From Flaveria trinervia (lineage: Eukaryota > Streptophyta > Magnoliopsida > Asterales > Asteraceae), in the NCBI GenBank assembly GCA_025506515.1, contig CM046452.1:99170311-99234310 (forward strand): a DNA stretch of 64,000 bases, given 5' to 3'. The notes under the pieces were generated by a model. It had not been told where the DNA came from and did no database searches. It worked only from the letters and a program-made list of their open reading frames with translations. Position numbers and translations under genes: made by a program. Shown here piece after piece: positions 14,095 to 23,754 of the stretch (positions are counted from its first letter, which is position 1; every line of letters begins with the position of its first letter).

Positions 14095-14330
14095 GTCTTA
14101 CGATTGGCTCAATCGCACAACTGAGTTCATTCGCATTCTCCAACCGCACGATTGGACTCATTCGTACCCTCATTCGTACGACTGAGATCTTCATTCGGAC
14201 TGCTCAACCACATTAGTTCATTCGGATGACTGACTCATCCGCATTTGTTTAGTCGCACGATTAAACCATTCGCACTTGTTCAATCGCCCGAATAAGCCCA
14301 ATCGCATACATTCATTCGTATTCATCAGCA
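14095..14330 (+). repeat. Iterated motif in Copia leader
   Basis: This is a run of degenerate copies of a motif such as CAATCGCACGACTGAG and CATTCGNACNACTGA between the primer site and gag. It is the same motif class that fills the U3 of this LTR, the U3 at 19970-20180 and the leader at 18935-19095. Confidence 0.7.
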
Positions 14331-14345
14331 GTTTATTAAACAGTA

Positions 14346-17078
14346 ATGTTAAGTGAAATGGAGGATCAGTTTTCAGCATACACAGCAAGTAGAGACACAC
14401 GTATTCAGAATCTACTGCCGCTGGAGAACGAAGTGGGGATTCACAATAAACCCCCAAAACTTATTACGTTAGACGACTACCCACAATGGAAGCAACGTTT
14501 CGAAATCTACTTAAATGGAGTGGATACAAATTTGTGGGAGGCAATAGAGTCGGGGTACAACATGCCAGTAGGAGCTGACGGAGTAAAACTTACTCTAAGT
14601 GGCATGTCGGATGCACAGAAGGTAAAACACAACGCTGCGAAGAAAGTCTACGCTTTGCTTACTCAGTCTATTCCGAAGGATATTTTCCATCAGTATTCGG
14701 AGTATACTCAAGCAAAGACACTTTGGGAAGCGTTGGAGAAGAGGTATGACGGAAATGCCTCTCTGAAGGCTATCAAGGCAAAAGCCTTGAAGAAGGAGTT
14801 TGACAACTTCTCTTCTATAGGAAAAGAAGGCCTTGATGATGTGATCGATAGATTCTACCACTTGATGAGTGAGATGCATACTCATGGAGTGGTTACTTCG
14901 ATGGAAGATAAGGTACCCAACTTTGCTGATGGATTACTAGAAAAATGGGCTTCGTTTGTTTCAAATCTCAAACAGAATGGAATGCTCTCGAAGTTAGATA
15001 TAAATGACTTCATTCTGAAACTGAGAGAAGAGGAGCTTAGGATGAAGTATCGAGCCCAAAAGGCTAACTACGATCAGAATCCTGCACTCTACAATGCTAC
15101 TCCTTCAGTCAAGAAATCTGGACCACCACTGCAAACCGCCTTCATCTCAAGCGCAGCAGTTCCAGCACAACCCTCAACTTCAGGATCCGAAATGTCAGGG
15201 TCGTCCAACACCCAATATATGATACCTGAAGCTAATGCAACAAAGCTTAAAACCGACAACCTCGGGAATGTAACTGTGGAGGTGGCCAGAGAACATATGG
15301 ACCTTTTAGCTGTGGTGGTTCAATCCTACGATGGATTAATTGCTGGAAAGATAGGTAACTGCCACCTGGCAGATGAAGATTATGAGCAGGTGGATGAAAT
15401 GGAGTTGGAACATATCGACATAATGTGGGCTCTGGCAAGTGCTGTCCGACGAGCTAAAAAGTTTGTCAAAGAGACCGGACAGAACCTGGTTGCAACAAAA
15501 GACATAACCTTTGGGTTTGATAAGTCAAAGGTTACATGTTTCAACTGTGGTGAGAAGGGACAATTCAAGAGGGAGTGTATAAAACCAAAGAAGACAGGTA
15601 ATAGAAATCCCTTCTCGTCATTTAATCGTCAAGACAAGACCACATCTAGTAATTCTAACTCATCAAGTAAGGATGCAAAAGCCTTAACTGCTAATGAGGA
15701 TGAAGGACATGACTGAAGTTTTCGGTTCGTCTCACCAGGAGAGTCCAATATAGCTAGTGTGGAGGATATTGATGACGATTCTGCAAGTGAAGGAGATATA
15801 TCAGTAGAGCTCGCGATGTCAAATTCTGAAGATACTGCAAATATGGTTAACTACCTGCCTGAAGAAGAAAAATCTGCATAATCATCTAAATCACCAGAAC
15901 CAGAGACAACCGAGTCAGCACTCATGGCTGATTCTTCTTCAACATCTCAGGTAAGTACTACTGACCAGCTGTTTAATAATCATGCTTGCTTAGAATGTAA
16001 TAAATTCAGAGAAGTTATAGATTCAAAATTTGCGAAGCTATTAGATCATAATGATAGCTTAGTAAAGGATCTGGAACTGTGCACAGAAGCGAATAGAGTG
16101 TTAAAACAAAACGAGCACAGTTACAAGGAAATGATAGACCTATTAAATAAACAGCTTAGGGAAACTGAGGTAGTTGCCTTTAACCAAGCAAATGACATTA
16201 GATACTATCTGAACTCTCTTGAGGACACTAAGAAGCAAAAAGTAGTTTTAGAAGTAAAAGTAAATTCACTAAAACAAAAACTACATAGTTGGACAAGTTC
16301 ATCACACATCGTCCAACACTTAGTGAGAGAGAGAAATAATGGGGAGGGATTGGGATACAAAGTGGTTCCACCATCACCTGAGACCTTGATGAACATTAAA
16401 AGTAAACCAATTAACAATAACCCCATCAAGGATCACGTGGTGTCTACTCCTCTTGTAAATGATCCAGATTCCATAAGTAAATCAAGTGAATCCAATTCTA
16501 AACACAAAGAGGGCACTTCAAAGGCAAGAGGAAAGATGCCATGTGTTAACCTGGAAAAAGAATTTGGAAAAGTTAATTTAAAGTCAGGGTCAAACAAAGT
16601 CAAACAAGAACCTAAAAAGACTATAAAATCTAATCAATCATGTGCATCATGTCACAGTCCAGGGAAACAAGAGATCAAAGATGTAAAACTAGGTAAAGCA
16701 ATTAAGTTTGTAAAACCAACTCATACATCTAACAAAGTAGTGTCTCAGTCCAAACATAATAAGGTTGACTGTTTGACATCTACATCTCCACCAAAACAAA
16801 TAAGCCGTAAAGTTGAAAGCAGATCCTGCTATAATTGTGGAGAGTATGGTCACATAGCGTCTCACTGTCCTTATTACCAGAAATCGAGGAAGAAAGTTGA
16901 ACTTTCTGCATCTACATCTAGATCTTTTAAGAAGAACTCAGTGACGCCTCCTAAAAGGGATAGTGAACCCAAAGTTCAACCCATCAGCCAGTCGTCTGTT
17001 TATCACAAACAAGCCTTACACAAATATGGATTATGGCAAGAAAATACCTCCTCAGTGCCTGAAAATGAGAACAAATAG
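14346..17078 (+). pseudogene. gag: Copia gag, broken by two stops
   Basis: This encodes the retroelement capsid protein. One frame runs from 14346 to 17078 but is cut by in-frame stops at 15714-15716 and near 15879. The N-terminal part (14346-15716, 456 residues) has the UBN2-type Copia gag fold region, with WEALEKRYDG around residue 126-135. It also has a zinc knuckle near residue 400, CFNCGEKGQFKREC, in which the usual His is Gln. The part from 15924 (384 residues) is a coiled coil rich in Leu/Glu/Lys, then a Ser/Lys-rich linker, then a second, intact knuckle CYNCGEYGHIASHC. A spacer ending in WVP leads to pol. The start at 14346 is the first in-frame Met after the leader. Long coiled-coil gags with two knuckles are known in large plant Copia elements. 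The stops make this copy unable to give a full polyprotein. Confidence 0.85.
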
Positions 17079-17185
17079 ACATCTGATCAATCCTTAACCT
17101 CAAAGGGTCAGTGGGTTGAGTTTGTGATATGTGATGCCTCAGGAAAACCCAAGCCAGTTAAGGCTTGGGTTCCTAACATGAACTA

Positions 17186-18397
17186 ATGTTTTCATTGAAT
17201 GTGCAGGGTGTTCGCTATAGTTCTGAGACTAACACGTGGATTGTAGATAGCGGAGCATCCAGGCACATGACAGGGAACAGAGCTCTCTTATCAAATGTCA
17301 GACAAATTAAAGGAGGGCAGGTTTCATTTGCTGAAAACAAAAGTGGGTATATCACAGCCCAAGGAGAAGTGGGAAATGAGAAGGTTAAGTTTGATAAGGT
17401 AAACTATGTCCAACAATTACAAAATAACCTACTTTCTGTCTCTCAAATCTGTGATAAAGGATTCAAGGTAGTTTTTGACAACCAAAAGTGTTACGTTCTA
17501 AAGAAGGAATACATGATCCCGGAGGACCAGATCCTAATGTCAGCTTCAAGATATAATGATCTTTATGTCTTGGATCTCTCAAAGGCATCCACAACGGACA
17601 GTGAAGTCCAATGCTTCTTGTCCAAAGCTACTGAGAAGGACTCCATCTCCTGGCATAGGAGAATGGGACACATGAATCCGAGGAAAATGAATCACTTGAT
17701 CCAGAATGATCTTGTGAGGGGAGTAAATGTCAAAAACTTCCAACTCCCGGATTTCTGTGTTGCATGCAAAAAAGGTAAACAGACGAAGAAGTCTCATAAG
17801 GAAAAGAAAGTTCATTCTATAGAACTTCCTCTTGAGCTTCTTCACATGGATTTGTTTGGTCCAGTCAGTACAAGAAGCATTGCTGGCGACTTGTATTGCT
17901 ATGTAGTTACTGATGACTACTCAAGGTTCTCTTGGGTAATGTTTCTGAAATTCAAATCAGAAACATTTGAAACCTTCAAGGAATTGGTAACTACACTGGA
18001 ATCCCTATACAAGCTGAAGGTACCACAGGTGTGCTCAGACAACGGAACCGAGTTTAAGAATCAGAGGATGGAGGCCTATTGCAAGGAAAAAGGAATTGTG
18101 CATCAATTTACCTCAGCTTATACCCCTCAGATGAATGGCGTTGCTGAACGAAAGAACCGCAACTTGATAGAGACGGCACGGCCAATGCTGGCAGACTCGA
18201 AACTGCCTATTCAATTTTGGAATGAAGCAGTGGCAAATGCATGTTATACTTTTAATCGAGTTCTGGTAGTAAAACACCATGGAAAAACGTGCTACGAGTT
18301 ATTACAGCGACATAAACCTAACTTGGAATATCTCGAGCCGTTTGGCGCTCTGTGCACCCTGCTGAAGAAGACTCAGGAGGGAAAATTCAGTGAGAAG
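17186..18397 (+). pseudogene. pol: Copia pol: protease and integrase, truncated
   Basis: This is the pol part of the same element. The order is aspartic protease (DSGASRHMTG near residue 22), GAG-pre-integrase (WHRRMGHMN), an HHCC zinc finger (CVACKKGKQ) and the integrase core. The catalytic triad is visible as LHMDLFGP, CSDNGTEF and NGVAERKN, with exactly 35 residues between the second Asp and the Glu (D,D-35-E). It lies in a different frame from gag, so a frameshift occurs between about 17165 and 17186. The sequence departs from Copia pol after GKFSEK (about 18394). The following 29 residues of the open frame are translated LTR of another element. Reverse transcriptase and RNase H are entirely missing, so this copy cannot move by itself. 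Confidence 0.9.
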
Positions 18398-18638
18398 GTT
18401 TTTGAGAGGAAGTCTGCCCGGAGCCTAAGGCTGCCGGATGAGAGGGGAGATCATGCTCGATCTTCCCCTTGCCAAGAGTCTTGATTCTTATGTTGTAACG
18501 AGCTTGTAATCGTTAGGTTTTATCAATGAAACCATTCAATTATAGTTCGTATTATTGTTTGACTTTTGGTTTGTGCTGTTGTTTATCCTTCTGTCAAGAA
18601 CAGGCTCGAATGTTTATCGATCCCAAACCGACTTCACA
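18395..18638 (+). repeat. Partial 5' LTR (R-U5) of second element
   Basis: It aligns with 20236-20479 without gaps. Its first aligned base corresponds to a point 34-37 bp downstream of the TATA box of the full copy, close to where R should begin. The polyadenylation motif AATAAA of the full copy reads AATGAA here. Confidence 0.85.
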
Positions 18639-18640
18639 AT

Positions 18641-18653
18641 TGGTATCAGAGCC
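18641..18653 (+). other. Primer-binding site (tRNA-iMet)
   Basis: TGGTATCAGAGCC follows the partial LTR after two bases. It has the same primer specificity as the Copia element upstream. Confidence 0.85.
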
Positions 18654-18934
18654 GGTTACTTCTGGAATGATCTAACAATCATTCTAGCAACCCGAGCTCT
18701 TGATTTCTGGATCAAATTTCAGATCTTGACGTTAAACCCACTTCGTGTTCTTCGTGTTTTGCTCAGATCATGTTACGTGTGGTATTTCTATGTTAAAATT
18801 GCACTCGAAACCACGTTCCCATCACCCCTTTGAATCTGATGATGTCTATTTTGTCTCGGTTCATGTAAAATTCGTCAGATTAGGGTTTTGGGCAGCCCTG
18901 GCGGCTGCAGATCTGAAAATCTACGTGCAGACCC

Positions 18935-19095
18935 GTTCATGCGACTGGGCCATGCGAATGGAGCATTCGTACGACTGGACCATCCGAATGGACCATTTGT
19001 ATGACTGGACCAGTCGTATGTTCAGTCGGGCGACTGGACTTGTCATATGTTCAATCGCATGAATGAGCCATCCGTATTGACTCGTCCGTATTTGT
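18935..19095 (+). repeat. Iterated motif in leader of second element
   Basis: About eight degenerate copies of CATGCGAATGG / CATTCGTACGACTGGAC / CAGTCGGGCGACTGG occur here. The motif is the same class as in both LTR U3 regions and in the Copia leader. Confidence 0.7.
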
Positions 19096-19877
19096 TCCAG
19101 ACCAAAAAAAAGAGTCTGGGACAGCTTCTTGCACAGATTTGAGGATGAGCAAAGCATATTCACCCTGAGGTTATTTTGTCAAATAAGTTCTATGTATACC
19201 CCATTATTCGTCGGACTTCCAGAATAGGTGAATGTAATTGGAACACGAAAGAGAGAAGAGAAGATGTCAGCAGTTGGTGTTGATTTTATGGGGTAGTCAG
19301 GAGCATCTGACTACTTATGGGACAATCAAGTTATATTTATCCGCACAGAGAGGATTCTCATTATTAGGGGGAATCCATGTATAGAGAATTGAAGACGCAA
19401 TCAGAAAGTGATGATGTGAGCAGGTTTCGGATGATGAATCTACATGCATGCTGATTTGTTTGATATTGTCAGCTGTGGATTGGAACCTTCAACCTTTTGC
19501 CCAATACACCGTGTGAAGACGCAAGGAGAGCACAATGTCTATATATTGGGATATGCTGAATGTGAGGGGGAATTTTTGCAGGTGTTGATGTTAATCAGGT
19601 TAGCCTGTGTGAAGATTGAAGCAATGGAAAACTGTTCATGTCATTATCTGGAAAAATCAGTCATATGGGGAATCTTGCTGCTATGATGGTGTTCTGCAAA
19701 GTAAACGAAAGCTATTATGCCTAAATTCATTTTCAGGGATATGGTAGTAACCTGACGGATCGACAACGTTGGCTAATATGGTTTTTCGTTTGATTCTTTT
19801 GGCAACCAAAGCAAAGATTGACTGAAGATTGTAAGAGGTGTTATCTACGATTCGCAAGCAACATCCAAGGGGGAATT

Positions 19878-20479
19878 TGTTGGAGAATATATAGTCATAT
19901 ATAGTGTGTCCGTCGCTTGTCGAATAGTCTAGGCTTAATGTCATACACCTAATATGTTGTAAACACATGAAACTGGGTCATTCGCAGGAGCATATGCGAA
20001 TGAGACTCAGTCGTACGACTGAGCCATGCTAATGGACCAGCCGTGCGACTGAGAGGTGCGATAGGGGCATTCGTGAGACTGAACCATAAGAATGGTCCAG
20101 TCGTACGATTGAACCATACACATGGTCCAGTCATACGATTGAACATACGCATGGTTCAATCGCACGAATGGGCCCAGTCGCATCTAATATGGGTCGAGGC
20201 CTATATATATACCAGTTTCAATGTGTAGAGAGATTAAGGTTTTTAAGAGGAAGTCTGCCCAGAGCCTAGGGCTGCCGGATGAGAGGGGAGATCATACTCG
20301 ATCTTCCCCTTGCCAAGAGTCTTGATTCTTATGTTGTAACGAGCTTATAATCGTTAGGTTTTATCAATAAAACCATTCAATTATAGTTCGTATTATTGTT
20401 TGACTTTTGGTTTGTGCTGTTGTTTATCCTTCCGTCAAGAATATGCTCGGATGTTTATCGATCCCAAACCGACTTCACA
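19878..20479 (+). repeat. Full 3' LTR of second element
   Basis: This 602-bp LTR starts TGTTGGAG after the polypurine tract and ends CTTCACA. U3 (19970-20180) is packed with the iterated motif, including the perfect palindrome CAGTCGTACGACTG. A TATA box lies at 20202-20209 and AATAAA at 20366-20371, giving a conventional U3-R-U5 layout. The bases after it, CATGA, are a 4/5 match to CATAA before the Copia LTR at 13323. Confidence 0.85.
20202..20209 (+). promoter_or_regulatory. LTR TATA box
   Basis: TATATATA lies in the 3' LTR about 30 bp upstream of the position equivalent to the chimera junction at 18395. Confidence 0.6.
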
Positions 20480-21642
20480 CATGATATGCGCAAGTCACGC
20501 CTCGATAAGTTACACACATTAAATGAGCAACACTGCATGCAAAATCGAGGGCTTTCAGTGACTTGTGTTTTTGTTGTAAATCTTTAGGTAAAAGTGGGTT
20601 ATGTTTGTTATCTATAGGTAATACGTTATCTATAGGTAATACGTTATCTATAGGTAACAGTCAATCGAAAAAAAAGTGTCGGTAATGCATTTATTGAAGG
20701 ATTGTGATAAATTTATCAAGGTGTCATCATATTACCAATGGAGTTTCACAACTACCATGCCGTTATCACTAAAACATAAAGCAAGAAAATGTTCACCCTG
20801 GATCACCAACGACCGGTGGTAACAAACATATTACATATTACCAGGTCTTTAATCATACCTATAATATGCATACGATGTATTATTTTTTGGCGAATGCTCT
20901 AATAGCGATGTGATGAACTTGAGCCATATCCTCAGGCCAAATCCCATCCAAATCAATGCTAGTAAAAATGATTGTTATTTTTGTTTGTAGGTGTTCATGA
21001 TTCAGATTTCACAACGAATCGACAACCCGCATTTTATTAAACTGAGAAGTGGCATATAAGGTTTGCGGATGGGTTCTCTCATGGTATAGACTACCAATTC
21101 ACAAACCCAAATAATCAAGTGACGGACCTAATTTGATTATCAGGTTTTCAACACCTATTACAAAAGCCTCATTTATGCCATTTTTATGTATATGCTTTTT
21201 CTAACGGCAAATGTACGACCTTGATTCGGAAGACAGCTGTTATCTTAATCGGGCTTATTTATCCGTTTCTCAGCCGAGACCACACCCCCAATTACCTTAG
21301 GATGAAACTCATTGCGGAGAAAATACACTGGCTCAACTCTGAACATTTACGTATATGCTTTGATGTATAGAAAAGGCTAGAAAATAGAGCCGTTTTAACA
21401 ACAAACCGGTATAATCAAAACAAATTCTAAAAGATATAAAAACTATATCATTTTTTTGGTTTAGAAAATGGAGTAAAACTATAACTTTGGACTTTATAAG
21501 GTAGTGTAGAAAATGTGTTTAATTCTTTCCTTCTTACTATAACTACCGTCATGCTAGTTATATTCATGGACGGTTGTTTAAAAAAGTAATTTTCTTAAAT
21601 ATAAATTAAATAAAAAATATCATAGGATTTTGTAAATTAACA
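20480..21642. other. Gene-free stretch
   Basis: No gene was recognised. The stretch 20680-21400 is less AT-rich than its surroundings and may be decayed coding or transposon DNA, but no family could be assigned. Confidence 0.4.
20607..20660. repeat. Tandem repeat, 3 x 18 bp
   Basis: The unit GTTATCTATAGGTAATAC occurs three times head to tail. The first two units are identical and the third ends AACAG. Confidence 0.95.
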
Positions 21643-21650
21643 TATATGGG

Positions 21651-21841
21651 CAAGGGAGGAATTTACAAGAGGCCAGGGCTTCTCTTATTTTTTTTGTTGT
21701 TAATAGTGTTAATTTTTTGTCTGGTAATTTAAGTTTTTGACTCGATAGTGTAAGATTTATTTTATATATCGAGTTCGCCTCGTTTAAAAAATCAATTTCA
21801 TTCTCTGCCCCTTTTATAGAAGTGCTCAAGCTTCGTCACTA
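21651..21841. mobile_element. Small hAT MITE
   Basis: This 191-bp element is flanked by the perfect 8-bp duplication TATATGGG (21643-21650 and 21842-21849). The ends are CAAGGGAGG at the left and, inward from the right, TAGTGACGAAGC, which are hAT-type but diverged from each other. The minus-strand open frame here is not a protein gene. Confidence 0.75.
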
Positions 21842-22442
21842 TATATGGGTAATTAAAAAGGATGCTGAAATCTGGAAAAACAATTCATATCAAAGATTAT
21901 TTAAACTTTAAGCATTAGTTGTATCAACAATAATAGGTTACTTAATTTTGTGTATATATTTATAAATTGTTCTTTTTTGGTTACCTGTATATTATTATTA
22001 TGTTAATTTTGTGTATATATAAATTTTGATATTTTCAAAAAGAAATTTCATACACCGTTACAAAAACGTGATTTGTTACTACATATATATAAATTTGATA
22101 TTTTCAAAAACAAATTTATGTAACATTTTCGTACCGAGCAAATAAACAGGTTATATAACATTTTCGTAGCACAATAAATATTAATAAATAGGACGTGATT
22201 TAGTTTAAGAAAGGGGTTAGGCCGGTTCTCTATATATAGTTCGATAATAGTTCACGTGAATACGTGATTATAATGGAAAGTGTTTTGTTGGTTTCTCGTG
22301 ATAACATCCGATTTTTTGCTACCAAATTAATAAAGGAGTTCTGTGCCATTACATATAGTCTGCTTTATTAACGAGCTTTATTTGTCTTCCAAAATATATA
22401 ACTAATTGGAAGTTTAGAACCTAGTTTTCTTTATTAATTGTA

Positions 22443-22962
22443 CAAGGTTAGTACGACACGTATTACACGGGTTGAATAAATAAAATAATATTTTTTTATA
22501 TAAGATATGATTGATATTACGTACGAGTGATAAAAAAATGATATCATATTTTAAGCTTTTGTTTATACAAATTTGGTTTTTAAATAAATTGTTTCAATGC
22601 AAGCCGTTTTTAAAAAGTGCAATTTTTAATTAATTATTTATTATAACTTTGAAATTTAGTTACTTTTGTTTCATAGGAATTTTATTTTTAAAAGCCACAA
22701 GTTTTAAAATATATTGTGTTTTTTAAAAGTTTAATTTTTTTTTTAAAAATTTCTTATTTTACAGAAAAATATTTCTTTATGAATTGCATTTGTAGAAAGA
22801 TCTCTTTTAAAAAATTTATATATGTAATATGAAAAGAATTAAATAATATTATTTGTAGTTAATGTGTTATTTATTAGGAGAGAGAAACGGAAAAATAAAA
22901 CTTAGTACTCTAGAATTGTGACAAGTGACATACAAAAACATATTTTTATTAGTATTGATAGA
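22443..22962 (-). mobile_element. Non-autonomous Helitron
   Basis: On the minus strand it starts TCTATCAATACTAATAAAAA after an A. It ends with a hairpin region (AACCCGTGTAATACGTGTCG) and CTTG before a T, a small change from the canonical CTAG. It is 520 bp and non-coding. Its terminal sequences match those at 11027-11807. Confidence 0.65.
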
Positions 22963-23284
22963 TTTTATTAACTCTTAAAAAAATTAAACCCATTAAAAAT
23001 AAGGTTTACAACCTAATATGTTATTAAAAACCAAATTCTCTTATCTAAACTCGAAACTTAAGTTTTTGCCTCATTTTATAAGATCTTTTGTCACCTTTCA
23101 TTTTTCTTCTTACATATTTGCCTTCTTTTACATATTGAAATCGTGGTTTGTTTATCCCCTCATTTTTAAAATTTTTACGACATATGAACCATTTGTTTTG
23201 TCTTGCTCCACCTTGTAACATATCGAGAAACAAATTATTGCCTCAGTATATATGTGTACTTGTCTTTGTTTCTTTATTGTCATA

Positions 23285-23754
23285 TTAGTTTTAATAAACT
23301 CGTGTATTACACGGGTTAAATAAATAAAATATTAATATAATAAATTTATTAAATATAAAATGATATTCTAAGATATGATATAACTTAATTTACATATGAG
23401 AAATGATCATAAATAATAAAACAGTGATATCGACTTTTTAAAATATTGTTTTTAATTTTTTTTAAATAAACATTTTATTTTAAAACAAACTTAATAATAA
23501 AATAGTAATATCGGCTTTTTAAAAATTTCTTATTACAACTCCCAATTTTGCTTGATTGGCTTTTTAAAAGTATTAATTTATTTAGAAATAAACTTAATAA
23601 ATAGATTTATTTCTTATTTATTAAATATTAAAAAATATTAAAATAATATTATTAATAATTAAAGTAATTATTTAATAGAAGAGAGAGACCAGAAAATTTT
23701 AATGAGAAGGATTGTGATAATGATATGTGACACTCTATTTACTTTTTTATTAGA
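23285..23754 (-). mobile_element. Non-autonomous Helitron
   Basis: The minus-strand 3' end is AACCCGTGTAATACACGAGTT followed by CTAA and T. The 5' end is near TCTAATAAAAAAG at 23754, without the usual preceding A, so that border is approximate. It is about 470 bp and belongs to the same family and orientation as the copy at 22443-22962. Confidence 0.6.

Larger units (their letters stand above)
18395..20479 (+). mobile_element. Second, non-autonomous LTR element (5' part lost)
   Basis: The 3' part of an LTR (18395-18638) is joined to the Copia integrase. It is followed by the primer site TGGTATCAGAGCC (18641-18653), about 1.2 kb of internal DNA without gag or pol, a polypurine tract AAGGGGGAATT (about 19867-19877) and a full 3' LTR (19878-20479). 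The two LTR copies differ at about 10 of 240 positions by eye. The lack of coding capacity means it relied on proteins from another element, plausibly the Copia type it is fused to, since both use the same primer tRNA and share an iterated control motif. Confidence 0.8.

Noticed and set aside
18398..18484. C-terminal extension of the integrase frame (29 residues)
   Set aside because: The same bases recur in the LTR at 20239 onward; it is LTR sequence read through by chance.
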